From Chitinophagaceae bacterium (GTDB lineage Bacteria > Bacteroidota > Bacteroidia > Chitinophagales > Chitinophagaceae), in NCBI GenBank assembly GCA_016720585.1, contig JADKKH010000002.1:186001-250000 (forward strand): a DNA stretch of 64,000 nucleotides, given 5' to 3'. Positions 43,747-53,490 of the stretch are shown piece after piece. The stretch's first letter is position 1; each line of letters opens with the position of its first letter. A program made the translations under genes and the position numbers. Under the pieces are notes generated by a model. That model worked only from the letters and a program-made list of their open reading frames with translations, was not told the origin of the DNA and did not search any database.

Positions 43747-44904
43747 TTATTTTTTATTCAATAATTCGATATATTTTTCCCGAATGCAGCCATGCAGATA
43801 AGGTTGGCTGAATTTTTCCTCGATCTTCTTCCGCAAGTTAGCAGCCTTTTTTTTCATTTCCTCAGGCTGGCTCAATGCCCATTTTAATTTTTCCAGTAAG
43901 TCATCCGGATTGCGTGGTTCAAATAGCAGGCCGGTCTCTTTGTCCGTTACGATATCAACGCTTCCTTCAATGGCAGAACAAACAATGGGACATCCCATGG
44001 CTCCTGCCTGTAATAATGTATTGGGAAATCCTTCCCGGTGAGAGGCATGTATCAAAAGATGAGAAAGGTGCATGAAATATTCCACCTGGTCACTCCAGTC
44101 AATATGAATAATGGCCGGGTGCGTTTTCAAAATTCTTTTTGTTTCATCAGCAATGGGGTCAAGATCATCTTCAAATGCACCTAATACAATCAATCTTAGT
44201 TTTGTGTTATTCTCATAAACAAGGCTGAAAGACTTCAGCACTTCATCAATACCCTTGTCTTTTACAATGCGACCCATGTTCAATAAATAACAAAGATCCT
44301 TGTCATAATTAAGCAATTTTTTTACCTCATTCAGCTTTTCGGGTTTTAATACTGATACAGAATAGCGGTCCAGGTCAACCCCATTACTGGAACCCTGCCC
44401 GATCACCTGCATTTTTTTGGGGTTTACTAGTTTATGCTGCAAAATATAGTTGTGTAAAGAATTACTATTGGGCCAGACAAATTGCGCAGATCTGGCTGTA
44501 AGTTTTTCCATGAATATGAGTATGCGTCTCGTCATTCCGGTAGCCGTCATAAACCGAAGACCTGCGATAGTATGTATCCGGATCTTTATCCCTGCCATCT
44601 TTGCTGCCAGCATGGCCAGCAATCCTGCTTTGGGGGTATGCGAGTGTATGATATCCGGTTTTTCATTTTTGAACAACCTGTATAAACGCCACAGGGATCT
44701 CAGATCACTGAATGGCGTGATCTTTCTGGTCATGTGAATGATACGATGTTCACATTTTTCATTAGCCAGCAGGTCGGGCCATTCTTTTCCTTCGCTGCTA
44801 ACCATGATAACCTCAAAACCATTTTCCTGCATATACCTCATCTGGTTGGACAGAAGATATTTTAATGACAAGGGCGCAGTGGTTATACGGATCAATTTAG
44901 GCAT
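43747..44904 (-). CDS. Glycosyltransferase family 4
   Basis: A 385-residue GT-B retaining glycosyltransferase. The N-domain contains 'PDIIHSHTPKAGLLAMLAAK', typical of PglA/WbpH-like enzymes that add N-acetylhexosamine to a lipid-linked precursor. The C-domain has 'LLNMGRIVKDKGIDEVLKSF', 'LIHASHREGFPNTLLQAGAMG' with the EGFPN nucleotide-sugar motif, and 'SVDIVTDKETGLLFEPRNPD'. It probably adds the second sugar after the priming transferase at 38911. Followed at once by the acyltransferase gene. Confidence 0.92.
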   Translation of the reverse strand: MPKLIRITTAPLSLKYLLSNQMRYMQENGFEVIMVSSEGKEWPDLLANEKCEHRIIHMTRKITPFSDLRSLWRLYRLFKNEKPDIIHSHTPKAGLLAMLAAKMAGIKIRIHTIAGLRFMTATGMTRRILIFMEKLTARSAQFVWPNSNSLHNYILQHKLVNPKKMQVIGQGSSNGVDLDRYSVSVLKPEKLNEVKKLLNYDKDLCYLLNMGRIVKDKGIDEVLKSFSLVYENNTKLRLIVLGAFEDDLDPIADETKRILKTHPAIIHIDWSDQVEYFMHLSHLLIHASHREGFPNTLLQAGAMGCPIVCSAIEGSVDIVTDKETGLLFEPRNPDDLLEKLKWALSQPEEMKKKAANLRKKIEEKFSQPYLHGCIREKYIELLNKK

Positions 44905-44946
44905 GAGATAAAAAAGGGCTATTAACCTATTGGCACTACAAACATT

Positions 44947-46362
44947 TTATCGTATTTGCGGAACAGCAATATTCAGGACCTTGTTAAACCATTTGGGATA
45001 AGGCAAATTCATTTTATGATAAATAAGGATCACCATGATAAGATAAAAAGGCATGCAGGGTATTTTATACCTTGACAAAGCCCCAAAATTTGCAGAAGCA
45101 GTTCCAACGGCTACAGCAAACACAAAAGCAAAAAGAAAGCACATCAGTATCCTCGGTTCAGAGAATGGAATGGTAAAAAAACGTTTCACTCCTTTTTTGG
45201 ACATAAAATATAAAGTCAGGAATAAAAATATAGCAGATTCAAAAGCTGAGAGCAGGGCAATCGGCGAATTGATCTCCCACAGAAAAGGCCGGTAAAAAGT
45301 GGCTACAATACCTCCAAATACCATTAACACCGGGTTCGAAGTATTGATAGTAAAATGCGAATCGCTGCCACCTGATGCCTGGGAGATATCTGAAAACATT
45401 TGCCGTTGGTATTCGGCATTACCGGCGATCTTATCCAATTGGTATTGCTGGGCGGCTTCCATTGAAGTAAGGTATTGGAGCAATAAGATACCAATCCCGA
45501 TACTGGCAATAAATGTCATCCCTGCAAAAATGCTCCTGAGGGTTTTATTCTTGATTACTTTATTAATTTCCGCAAATTGCCAAACCAACAGAGCCATGAC
45601 GAGTACCAGCAAAATATATACTTTAATAACGAGTAGCAGAAAAACACCAATTACTATCCAGGCTAATGAGGCCCCAATTTGCTTCTTACGGACAAATATA
45701 TTTAGGAAAGCATAAGTAATATAACCAACAGATCCAAAGGTTATAGGGTCTTTAAGTAACCCCGAACTCCAGTAACATACACTGGGTAGAAAAAGACAGG
45801 CGAAAGCCAACTCCCTGTAAAGTTTGGGATAGAAATAATAAAATGTTTTAAAAAGCCTGATGGCACCACCCAGCGCAAAAAAACCAAATACCATACTGAT
45901 ACAGAGATAGCTGTTCCCGAAAAGATAGGATGGTATCAATGCTAATTTTGGAGGTAGAAAATTTGCTTGCGCCAACATATAGTTATATGTTAGGTCTCCC
46001 GTATATCCATCATAATAGAAATAATCGAATAGTGGGCTTTTGTAAGTCAACTTTGGAGTTTCTGCAATTAATTGAATATTGTCAGGGTTGTCTTTTATAG
46101 CAGCCCGGAAATCCTGTGTTGCCTGGTAATATAACCCAGTATCTCCTCCTTTAAAATAAAACTCCGTCAAAAAAGTAAAAATTAATACACAGATAAGTTT
46201 AAAATAAAAAGCACGGAAATAAAGCATTCGGATCCTGGGATCTTTATTATGCCCAGCCCTGTTTCTGATTATAAAAAATAATACAAGAAAACAAACCGGA
46301 AATGCCACCAAGTCTGATACAGAAAAAAAAACAGATAGCAACATATTAAATGATTCCGGCAA
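44947..46362 (-). CDS. Polytopic membrane protein of the polysaccharide locus (Wzy-like)
   Basis: A 471-residue protein with about 11-12 hydrophobic helices. A large extracytoplasmic loop lies near residues 75-150 ('KGGDTGLYYQATQDFRAAI') and another near residues 315-365 ('LDKIAGNAEYQRQMFSDIS'). 'CYWSSGLLKDPITFGSVGYITYAFL' lies between helices. Helix number, large periplasmic loops and the location among glycosyltransferases fit an O-antigen/exopolysaccharide polymerase. No sequence motif proves that, and a lipid-linked sugar transferase or flippase is possible. I did not find a separate clear Wzx flippase in the window. Confidence 0.7.
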   Translation of the reverse strand: MPESFNMLLSVFFSVSDLVAFPVCFLVLFFIIRNRAGHNKDPRIRMLYFRAFYFKLICVLIFTFLTEFYFKGGDTGLYYQATQDFRAAIKDNPDNIQLIAETPKLTYKSPLFDYFYYDGYTGDLTYNYMLAQANFLPPKLALIPSYLFGNSYLCISMVFGFFALGGAIRLFKTFYYFYPKLYRELAFACLFLPSVCYWSSGLLKDPITFGSVGYITYAFLNIFVRKKQIGASLAWIVIGVFLLLVIKVYILLVLVMALLVWQFAEINKVIKNKTLRSIFAGMTFIASIGIGILLLQYLTSMEAAQQYQLDKIAGNAEYQRQMFSDISQASGGSDSHFTINTSNPVLMVFGGIVATFYRPFLWEINSPIALLSAFESAIFLFLTLYFMSKKGVKRFFTIPFSEPRILMCFLFAFVFAVAVGTASANFGALSRYKIPCMPFYLIMVILIYHKMNLPYPKWFNKVLNIAVPQIR

Positions 46363-46434
46363 AAGTGTATTTACTAATTAACCATTCAACTTTAAACCTT
46401 ATGTCCGATAAATATGAAAATAGTTTACCAAACA

Positions 46435-47340
46435 TCACAAATATTCTTTATAATAATCATGGATATACTCTTTCAGGCAAATTTTCCAATCACGCATAAT
46501 ATTAATTTTCCTCAAATCCAATTTTTTATCAATTAATCTTTCAGAAGGTGGGCGATTCGCAAAATATGCTTCCTTAAAATAATCTGAAGTAACAGGAATT
46601 AACTTAATTACATTTTTCAACCCTAATATGTTGATCAATTCTTCGGCTACTTCAAACCTTCCTGTGATTCCACTACAAACCATATTATATAATCCCCAAT
46701 ATTCTTTCTCTATCAACAATTTTACATTTTTAGCAAAATCATGAGTATAAGTCGGTGTACCCAGCTTATCATCCACTACATATAACTCCTTTTTCCCCTC
46801 CTTAATTTGAGCAATAATTTTTTGCACAAATTTTTTGTCCTTTTTTGGCCCCCCGCCCATCATCCAACCTGCCCTACATACCAAAAACCTTTGACAGTTT
46901 TGTGTAACAAATAACTCTCCAGCATATTTGCTTCTGGCATAATGACCAAGAGGATTTGGAGTATCCCAATCATCATATATGTCTTTAGTTCCATCAAAGA
47001 TGCCAGCAGTACTGATATACAATAACGGAATATTCAGTGAATTTGCTATATAAACGGCATTCTCTACAGCAAGGGTATTTGTATTATATGCATCATTTTC
47101 ATTAATCTCACAATATTCAAGGCTTGTATGTGCTCCAATATGAAAAAGGAAATCAGGATTAAATTCCTTTACATCTGCCAGGTATTTTTCATAATTTCTA
47201 AAATCAAGATACTCGAGCCAGTCTTCATTTAAATCAATATCGGTACATCTAAGTTCATATTCGCCTAGGAATTGTTTGTAAAAAGCTTCCCCAAGCATGC
47301 CACCGACACCTGCCATATAAATTTTTTTCTTAATATTCAT
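46435..47340 (-). CDS. RmlD-like NAD-dependent sugar reductase/epimerase
   Basis: A 301-residue SDR enzyme of the dTDP-4-dehydrorhamnose reductase type. The NAD motif 'MAGVGGMLGEAF' starts at residue 9. Conserved features include 'PDFLFHIGAHTSLEYCEINE' (usual 'AYTAVDxxE'), 'PLLYISTAGIFDG' (ser of the triad), 'PLGHYARSKYAGE' (YxxxK) and 'LVCRAGWMMGGG'. The last step of a deoxysugar pathway is likely. Its start overlaps the 3' end of the glycosyltransferase gene at 47337 by 4 bases. The surrounding sequence is visibly AT-richer than the first 45 kb. Confidence 0.85.
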   Translation of the reverse strand: MNIKKKIYMAGVGGMLGEAFYKQFLGEYELRCTDIDLNEDWLEYLDFRNYEKYLADVKEFNPDFLFHIGAHTSLEYCEINENDAYNTNTLAVENAVYIANSLNIPLLYISTAGIFDGTKDIYDDWDTPNPLGHYARSKYAGELFVTQNCQRFLVCRAGWMMGGGPKKDKKFVQKIIAQIKEGKKELYVVDDKLGTPTYTHDFAKNVKLLIEKEYWGLYNMVCSGITGRFEVAEELINILGLKNVIKLIPVTSDYFKEAYFANRPPSERLIDKKLDLRKINIMRDWKICLKEYIHDYYKEYL

Positions 47341-48440
47341 GAGTTTGGTATTACAGTTTTAAATACTTTTAAATATTTAGGAAAGTTAGCTTTTATTGAA
47401 AATTGTTCCTCTACCCGCTTTCTGCCAGCAATGCCCATTTTTTTTCTCAGGGATACATTATCAATTAATGTTATAATCCTGTTAACCCACTCTTGGTTAG
47501 TCTTAACTAAAAAGCCTTGTACTCCATCCTCCATAATTCTAAAATTTGTTCCAAAAGCCGTAGCCACAAATGGAATTCCAATTGACATATAAGTTAAAGC
47601 CTTTAAGCTGCTTTTCCCCAAGCTCCATTCACTCATTGGTATAGGATAAAGACCAATATCGATCCGTTGTAAGTCTTCGATCTCAGTTTTCTCATTCCAA
47701 GATACAAATTCAGTTGGCACATTCGTCATTTCATAATTCTTATTTGCTATAACCAATAATAATATCCTTCGCTTACTATTTATCTCCGATAATATTGGTT
47801 GTAACATTTCAAGGAAAGGAAGTGTGCTATGTGTACCAGTCCAACCAATTGTAACGATTTCCTTATCATCATAATTAATTACCGGAAGGAATCTATTAGT
47901 ATTAAAGGTTGATGAAATATCTATTACCTGCCTATACTTATTTAGCTCAAGCGCAATTTCTTCAAGTCTTGGTGTACAGACAATCACATAACGGGCATAC
48001 CGCATTAAAACTATTGGTTTTTTTATACCTTTTAATCGTTGAAACATATTTTTTTTTATAAATTCAACTTTATCAAGAAAAATCATATCATCAATGTCAT
48101 AAATAATTTTTTTATTAGCGAGTAGTAAAATTCTCTCAAAAAAAGGAAACCCCAGAGGTGTAACCCATAAAGTCACAAAAACACCATCAAAAAAAGGAGC
48201 TCGGATCAAGTCAAAAAAACGTCTAAAATATCCCAGACTTGTCCAAAAAATTTTTTCGATAACGTATCCCGGCCGATGAATAATTTTCCAGAATCGTTCA
48301 GATTGAAAACTAGAAATTACAAATTTGTATCCCTCTTCTTCAAGTAATGAAAAGTATTGTTCATACTTCAATCGTTGTGCAGCAGCCGTACCTTTAGGGC
48401 TTGGACAAAGAACAAGAATTTTTTTTCCTTTTTTTTCCAT
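47337..48440 (-). CDS. Glycosyltransferase (GT4-like)
   Basis: A 367-residue protein with GT-B features. 'LVLCPSPKGTAAAQRLKYEQY' opens the N-domain, 'KIIYDIDDMIFLDKVEFIKKN' lies between domains ('IxDxDD' type), and the C-domain contains 'VTIGWTGTHSTLPFLEMLQP', 'GLYPIPMSEWSLGKSSLKALTYMSIGIPFVATAFG' and 'VEEQFSIKAN'. The substrate sugar is unknown. It overlaps the reductase gene by 4 bases. Confidence 0.85.
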   Translation of the reverse strand: MEKKGKKILVLCPSPKGTAAAQRLKYEQYFSLLEEEGYKFVISSFQSERFWKIIHRPGYVIEKIFWTSLGYFRRFFDLIRAPFFDGVFVTLWVTPLGFPFFERILLLANKKIIYDIDDMIFLDKVEFIKKNMFQRLKGIKKPIVLMRYARYVIVCTPRLEEIALELNKYRQVIDISSTFNTNRFLPVINYDDKEIVTIGWTGTHSTLPFLEMLQPILSEINSKRRILLLVIANKNYEMTNVPTEFVSWNEKTEIEDLQRIDIGLYPIPMSEWSLGKSSLKALTYMSIGIPFVATAFGTNFRIMEDGVQGFLVKTNQEWVNRIITLIDNVSLRKKMGIAGRKRVEEQFSIKANFPKYLKVFKTVIPNS

Positions 48441-48506
48441 TTTTCAAAATCATATTTAACAGACTCAATATATTAGTAAACCCCTTTGGCCACTTCTTAC
48501 ACTAAA

Positions 48507-49759
48507 TCAATTTCCAAAAATTTCCTTATAAGAAGAAGCATACCGGACAATTCCATATTCAAGATTAAAAATTGGTTCGCTTCCTTTTCGGATATCAAAA
48601 GGCGACATAGACAATAATTTAGGAATTTCTTCGATTATTTTTTTATATTCATCATCGTTAAATTTTTCTATGATTAATCCTGCGTTTATATTTTTGATTA
48701 TTTCCGCCACATCACCAACTCCGGAATTGGAAATAACAGGTATCCCTAAAGCTAATACTTCGCCTAACTTAGTAGGAGAACTTGAAATCTTTGAATATAC
48801 GGGTTGAATAAATGAAATATTGACATCTGATGCTTTAGTAAAGACAGGTACTTCTTTCCTTGAAGCTTTTATAATCATCACATCATTGCGACTCAATGCA
48901 AATTTTTCAAGCTTTTTCACAATCTCCTCAGGATCTGAATGAGTTATAAAAAGGAATATAGCATCAGAATAAGATTTCTTTAGGATCTTGAAAAATGCAA
49001 GCATTTCATTCAGCATATACCAGGCTCCTAGTGAACCAAGATAACTAATGATTAAATTATTCTGAGATAAGCCAAGCAAATTCCGAGCCTTTTCTTTTTC
49101 TTCCAACGATGTTATTGAAAAAAGTTGCATATCCGTACAGCATGGAATAACAGTTATTGGCACATGACTGTTGTAAGAATACCATTTCATCATTTCCCTT
49201 TTCCCCGATTCAGTCAAGGAAACAATATGATCTGCATATTTTAAAAAATCAGATTCTTTTTTTTATAATATCTATATACACTACGAAAAAAGAAATTATT
49301 TTGATCCCAAGCGCCACTATCTTTTTTTTCATCAGCCCAAAACCCCCGCATATCAAAAAGAAATTGTATACCAAATCTCTTTTTAAATTTTAATCCAAGC
49401 TCAGCAGCAATATAGCTCCGGCAATGAACCAGGTCAAATTTCTTCTTCCGGTGAAGTTTTAGGGCCATACTGAATAACGCATACCGGTCAAAGATCTTTG
49501 CCAGTACCGGCGGGCTGGTATGAAAAACCAGGGGTACCCAATCAATCCCTGCTGCATCACATATTGCCTGTATAGTTTTACCAAATTGGCTGAATTGCTT
49601 TTTCTTTTCAAAGCTAAGCAGCGTAAAATCGTAACCCAGCGCTGACAAACCCTCTAGATAAGGTAATACCTGCGACTGCCCCAACGGGTCGGTCATACCA
49701 TCATAAGATATATATAATACTTTTTTCACCTTGAACTCGGAACTATGAACTATAAACAT
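48507..49759 (-). pseudogene. Glycosyltransferase family 4, split by a one-base frameshift in an A8 run
   Basis: The N-terminal half (49241-49759) starts 'VKKVLYISYDGMTDPLGQSQVLPYLEGL' and ends out of frame just after '...RSVYRYYKKK'. The C-terminal half (48507 to about 49256) resumes in another frame with 'ESDFLKYADHIVSLTESGKREMM', exactly what should follow in a GT4 protein. The break is at eight A on the coding strand (49257-49264); nine A would give a continuous ~417-residue enzyme. The C-domain has 'LIISYLGSLGAWYMLNEML' and 'SPTKLGEVLALGIPVISNSGVGDVAEII'. It may be a sequencing error, a phase-variable gene or a true pseudogene. Start could be ATG 49759 or GTG 49729. Confidence 0.85.
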
Positions 49760-49762
49760 TCT

Positions 49763-51661
49763 CTACATCCACTGCTTATACCATAGCTGGAACATCAGCA
49801 AATACCAGATCTTGGTATGCAACTGTTCCTTCCCGTTATAAAAATCTGTATGCAGTTTTTTGATCTCATCAGCATTAAACAAACCCTGCTGTTGTATAAA
49901 AGCGGGATCGGTTGTTTCATCAACAAATACTTTTAGCTCCTGTTTCAGCCAGTCAGCTATGGGAATACCAAAGCCCATTTTAGGCCGTTCCATCATGTGC
50001 TGTGGCACATATTTATGTACTATTTGACGAAGTATGTATTTTTTTATGCCATTATGAAGTTTGTATGAAGATGGCAACTGAGCAGCAAATTCAATAATAT
50101 GTTGATCGAGAAATGGCTCTCTTCCTTCTAAGCTAACAGACATAGAAGCCCGATCCACCTTTTGCAAAATATCATCCAGCATATATGTTTGATAGTCTAT
50201 TGCCATCATATAACTCAAATCGTCGTTATACTCTACTTCAATATTGTTCTCAAAATTTGAAGACAAATGCCCAGGTGTTTTCAAAAATAGCTGATTAAGC
50301 TCTGCTCGGGTATAAAGATCACTCATATTCCTCAGCATATCTTTTACACTTTCATCTCCCAAAAGATGAAGCATTTTTTTATATCTGGTTGTAAAAAGTG
50401 GCTTTTTGTTGAAATATGGTATTGTATGCGCAGGTATCTGTTGCATTATTCTAGCAAGACCTTTCCTAATTGGAGCCGGCACTTTATTAATTCTTTTTTT
50501 GCCTCTTGTTATGTAGTCATACTTGTTATATCCTCCAAAGATTTCATCGCCTGCATCAGCACTCAACGCTACTGTTACTTTCTCCCTTGCAAGTTTACTC
50601 ACAAGGATTGTTGGAATAGCACTACTATCAGCAAATGGCTCGTCATAATAAAATGGCAGGTCCGGAACTATCTCTAATGCCTCTTTTGTTGTGCAATAAT
50701 ATTCTGTGTGATTGGTACCCAGGTAAGCTGCGGTTTCTTTAGCAAAGGGAGCTTCGTTCAATCTTTTATCATGAACACCAATAGTAAAAGTGTTGATCTT
50801 AGCAGTAGTGCTTTTTTGCAACAGAGCTGTTACACAAGTACTATCATAACCCCCGCTTAAAAAAACACCCACCGGTACATCGGCTACCATTCTATATTGG
50901 AAAGCTCTTTCCAATATGGACTCTGTCTCATTTATTGCATCAGGTAGGCTAATAACAAGCTTAGGCTTATTATAATAATCCAGCACATTCCAATATTTCT
51001 CAATATTAATTTTTTGAGCTACAAGATCAATCGTTAATGTATGACCAGGTTGTAATTTATGGGTATTGTTGAATATACAATGAGGTGTTGGCACATACCC
51101 ATATTGCATAAAGGCAGCTACGGCTTCCGTGTTTAACTCTTTTTTAAAGTCCGTGTGTTGATGAAAAACTTTCAACTCAGAACCAAAAAGAAATAAACCA
51201 GCATGAAAATACCAGTTAAAAGGTTTTACACCGGCTCTATCCCTTGCACAAAAAACAATTTTGTTGGCGGTATCATACAATACAAAAGCAAACATGCCAA
51301 CAAATTTGTGCAGGCATTTTTTGTCCCACTCCTGGTAAGCATGCAAAATCACTTCTGTATCGGAATGAGAGATAAACTGATGCCCTTTTGCTATCAACTC
51401 ATCTCTAACCTCATTATAATTATACATTTCGCCATTGAAGATGATATGCAAGCATCCGACTTGCATAGGCTGCGAAGCCGCTTTGCTCAAGTCAATAATA
51501 GAAAGCCGACGATGACCTAGTCCGATAATATATTGCTCTGTTTTTTCAATAAAATGCCCGTCTCCATCTGGTCCGCGGTGTTGCATTATATTGGTCATTT
51601 TATGCAACACTTCATCAGGTGTCTTTTTCTTAAAATCGATGAAACCAGCTATACCACACAT
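49763..51661 (-). CDS. asnB: Asparagine synthase-like amidotransferase (glutamine-hydrolysing)
   Basis: A 632-residue two-domain enzyme. The class II glutaminase starts 'MCGIAGFIDF' with catalytic Cys2, then 'HRGPDGDGHF', 'LGHRRLSIIDLS' and 'FNGEMYNYNEVRDEL'. The synthetase domain has the PP-loop 'VFLSGGYDSTCVTALLQ' and 'YYDEPFADSSAIPTILVSKL', 'SADAGDEIFGGYNKY'. In polysaccharide loci such AsnB homologues usually amidate a carboxyl group on a sugar (for example a uronic acid) instead of making free asparagine. It is one of two copies here (other at 53480); the nucleotide-sugar dehydrogenase at 41534 could supply the uronate. Confidence 0.93.
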   Translation of the reverse strand: MCGIAGFIDFKKKTPDEVLHKMTNIMQHRGPDGDGHFIEKTEQYIIGLGHRRLSIIDLSKAASQPMQVGCLHIIFNGEMYNYNEVRDELIAKGHQFISHSDTEVILHAYQEWDKKCLHKFVGMFAFVLYDTANKIVFCARDRAGVKPFNWYFHAGLFLFGSELKVFHQHTDFKKELNTEAVAAFMQYGYVPTPHCIFNNTHKLQPGHTLTIDLVAQKINIEKYWNVLDYYNKPKLVISLPDAINETESILERAFQYRMVADVPVGVFLSGGYDSTCVTALLQKSTTAKINTFTIGVHDKRLNEAPFAKETAAYLGTNHTEYYCTTKEALEIVPDLPFYYDEPFADSSAIPTILVSKLAREKVTVALSADAGDEIFGGYNKYDYITRGKKRINKVPAPIRKGLARIMQQIPAHTIPYFNKKPLFTTRYKKMLHLLGDESVKDMLRNMSDLYTRAELNQLFLKTPGHLSSNFENNIEVEYNDDLSYMMAIDYQTYMLDDILQKVDRASMSVSLEGREPFLDQHIIEFAAQLPSSYKLHNGIKKYILRQIVHKYVPQHMMERPKMGFGIPIADWLKQELKVFVDETTDPAFIQQQGLFNADEIKKLHTDFYNGKEQLHTKIWYLLMFQLWYKQWM

Positions 51662-51738
51662 ATAATTCTGTACTAGAAAGGCGTTGTAAATATTTAAGTC
51701 TGATTATTTATCTATTAAAATGTAACTTCATCCCAATT

Positions 51739-51870
51739 TCAGGTTAAATTAATTTTATTTGGTATGTCGTTCTTTGGCAAGGTTACAGTTTGCGGTGCTC
51801 TTTTCATATTCGCATTCTTTCGCTTACTCCAATTCCTCAGTAACTCCTTTTGTCTACGTTCTGTCCACAT
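51739..51870 (-). other. Displaced C-terminal tail of the formyltransferase (frameshift)
   Basis: A 43-codon frame starting ATG at 51870, one base after the formyltransferase stop, reads 'MWTERRQKELLRNWSKRKN'. If one A is removed from the five-A run at 51885-51889, the formyltransferase reads on as 'EGKIFYTKMWTERRQKELL' and ends at 51739. That suits the usual end of this family, so this stretch is probably part of the gene at 51872-52570. Confidence 0.7.
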
Positions 51871-51871
51871 T

Positions 51872-52570
51872 TTAGTATAAAATATTTTTCCCCTCTGAGA
51901 AAACAGATTGCTTTATTGAAATATAAGGAGGTTTATTGTTAAACAAATAAGTAATAGCCCGCAAATAGAGTTCATGAGCATGCTCCATCACCATTTTTTG
52001 TGCTGCGAATAAACTATTCGAATTCTTTATATCAACAACTTCGCTTGTTAAAATATTTCCTGAATCAATACCTGCATCTATCCACATAATTGTATTCCCA
52101 ACAAGATGCCAATCATTATTTGCGATACACCAATTTGTACAATTTGGTCCTCCTTTCACATATGGCGATAGTCCTGTATGTAAATTTAATATTCCTATTG
52201 AGGCATCTATATCTAATAGATTTTTCTTTATCAAACTAGTACCCGATACAACTATCAAATCAGCACCCAATTTTCTTGTAAAATCTTCAGTTTCCTTACT
52301 ATTAATAGAGTCAGTTATAAGCATCTGTGTTTTTGGCCATTGAGAGTATTGGCTTTCATAATCATTCTGCAAGCCAGTCCATGCATTATAAATGGAATTA
52401 AACCTTACTCGGTTCCATATTTTTTGGGCAAGAAAAATAATATTTTTTTTCTGGAGTAGTCTTTTTTTTTCTATTACAATTCCTGCGACAAAATAATTTT
52501 TGTCAATTTTAGATGCAAGTGCTTTTTGATTCGGAGCATCTCCACACCATATCACTATTTTTTTTTTCAT
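51872..52570 (-). CDS. Formyltransferase-family protein (probable sugar N-formyltransferase), C-terminus frameshifted
   Basis: The intact part is 232 residues with the folate-dependent formyltransferase fold. The N-terminus 'IVIWCGDAPNQKALASKI' is followed by 'GADLIVVSGTSLIKKNLLDI', then the catalytic region 'LNLHTGLSPYVKGGPNCTNW' (Asn and His of the N-x-H motif) and 'GNTIMWIDAGIDSGNI' with the third catalytic residue, Asp. The enzyme would formylate an amino sugar using N10-formyl-tetrahydrofolate. A one-base insertion in an A-run (51885-51889) ends the frame early; the true end is probably 51739. Its start overlaps the deacetylase gene by 4 bases. Confidence 0.85.
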   Translation of the reverse strand: MKKKIVIWCGDAPNQKALASKIDKNYFVAGIVIEKKRLLQKKNIIFLAQKIWNRVRFNSIYNAWTGLQNDYESQYSQWPKTQMLITDSINSKETEDFTRKLGADLIVVSGTSLIKKNLLDIDASIGILNLHTGLSPYVKGGPNCTNWCIANNDWHLVGNTIMWIDAGIDSGNILTSEVVDIKNSNSLFAAQKMVMEHAHELYLRAITYLFNNKPPYISIKQSVFSEGKNILY

Positions 52571-53490
52571 CGAATAATCCTCCTTGTCCTATTCCAGTAA
52601 TTTCCTTTTAAATGCAACTGAACTTTCCACCATGGTTCTTGATAAAGTTCTACTCGTGGTATAGCCATGTTGTCAGAAGGATAGTTATAGAATCTCTGTT
52701 CCACAGCAAGGCCATATTTATAACCTTCCGGTTTTGCCAATCTAGTGATTCTTTCATCAAAGCTTCCGATTGGATAGGATATAGTTAGTGGAATTTTCCC
52801 GGTCTCCTGCTTAATACGTAATGCAGATATTCGCAATTCATCTACAATTTCTTTTTCATCCTCGAGGGACGCAAGCATAGGATGGGTATGAGAATGTGAC
52901 CCAATAATAAACCCATCCGTTCCCATTTGCCGAATATCATCCCAGTTCATCATTTTATTTTTAGGCAACTGTACATCATTACATTGACTAAGAATAGACT
53001 CTGCTATTTTCAAACGATTAGTATTAGATAATTTTTTCATCCATGGTTTTATCTCTTTTGCTAAAGCCCCATAACCTTGGCTCACTTGTAGTTGAATAGA
53101 TTTGAGTTTTTCTGGCACAAAATCATATTCCAGCTCAATTTTTTTCTTTCTGGTTGTTTGTAAGACATTGTCAATTAGATATGTCCAGGTTGGGATGTTC
53201 TTATCAATACAATCTGTGACAATGTAAAAAGAAGCCGAGCATTGGTTCTTTTGCAAAATCGGAACAGCAAACTCAATATTATCTTTGTATCCATCATCAA
53301 ATAAAACAGTAGCTAATTCTTTAGCACTTTTAAAGGAAGATGGGCTTTCCAAAAAATGTTCTAATGGAACAACTGTATATTTCCTTACAAGATATTCAAT
53401 GATTCTGGAAAACAATGCTGGCTTCATTGGCGGCCACATTGCGTCTGTTTCATCATTTACCCGATGAAATAAAAAATTTTTAATTACCAC
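52567..53490 (-). CDS. Polysaccharide deacetylase (CE4 family)
   Basis: A 307-residue NodB-like deacetylase. Motif 1 is 'ATVLFDDGYKDNIEFAVPIL' with the catalytic and metal Asp pair (DDG); motif 2 is 'IIGSHSHTHPML' (HSHTH, two metal His); a later 'ISYPIGSFDERITRLA' corresponds to motif 3/4. No signal peptide or membrane helix is visible, so it is probably cytoplasmic and acts on a lipid-linked or nucleotide-sugar precursor, removing N- or O-acetyl groups. It overlaps the formyltransferase (4 bases) and the second asnB (11 bases), so the three are translated as one block. Confidence 0.9.
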   Translation of the reverse strand: MVIKNFLFHRVNDETDAMWPPMKPALFSRIIEYLVRKYTVVPLEHFLESPSSFKSAKELATVLFDDGYKDNIEFAVPILQKNQCSASFYIVTDCIDKNIPTWTYLIDNVLQTTRKKKIELEYDFVPEKLKSIQLQVSQGYGALAKEIKPWMKKLSNTNRLKIAESILSQCNDVQLPKNKMMNWDDIRQMGTDGFIIGSHSHTHPMLASLEDEKEIVDELRISALRIKQETGKIPLTISYPIGSFDERITRLAKPEGYKYGLAVEQRFYNYPSDNMAIPRVELYQEPWWKVQLHLKGNYWNRTRRIIR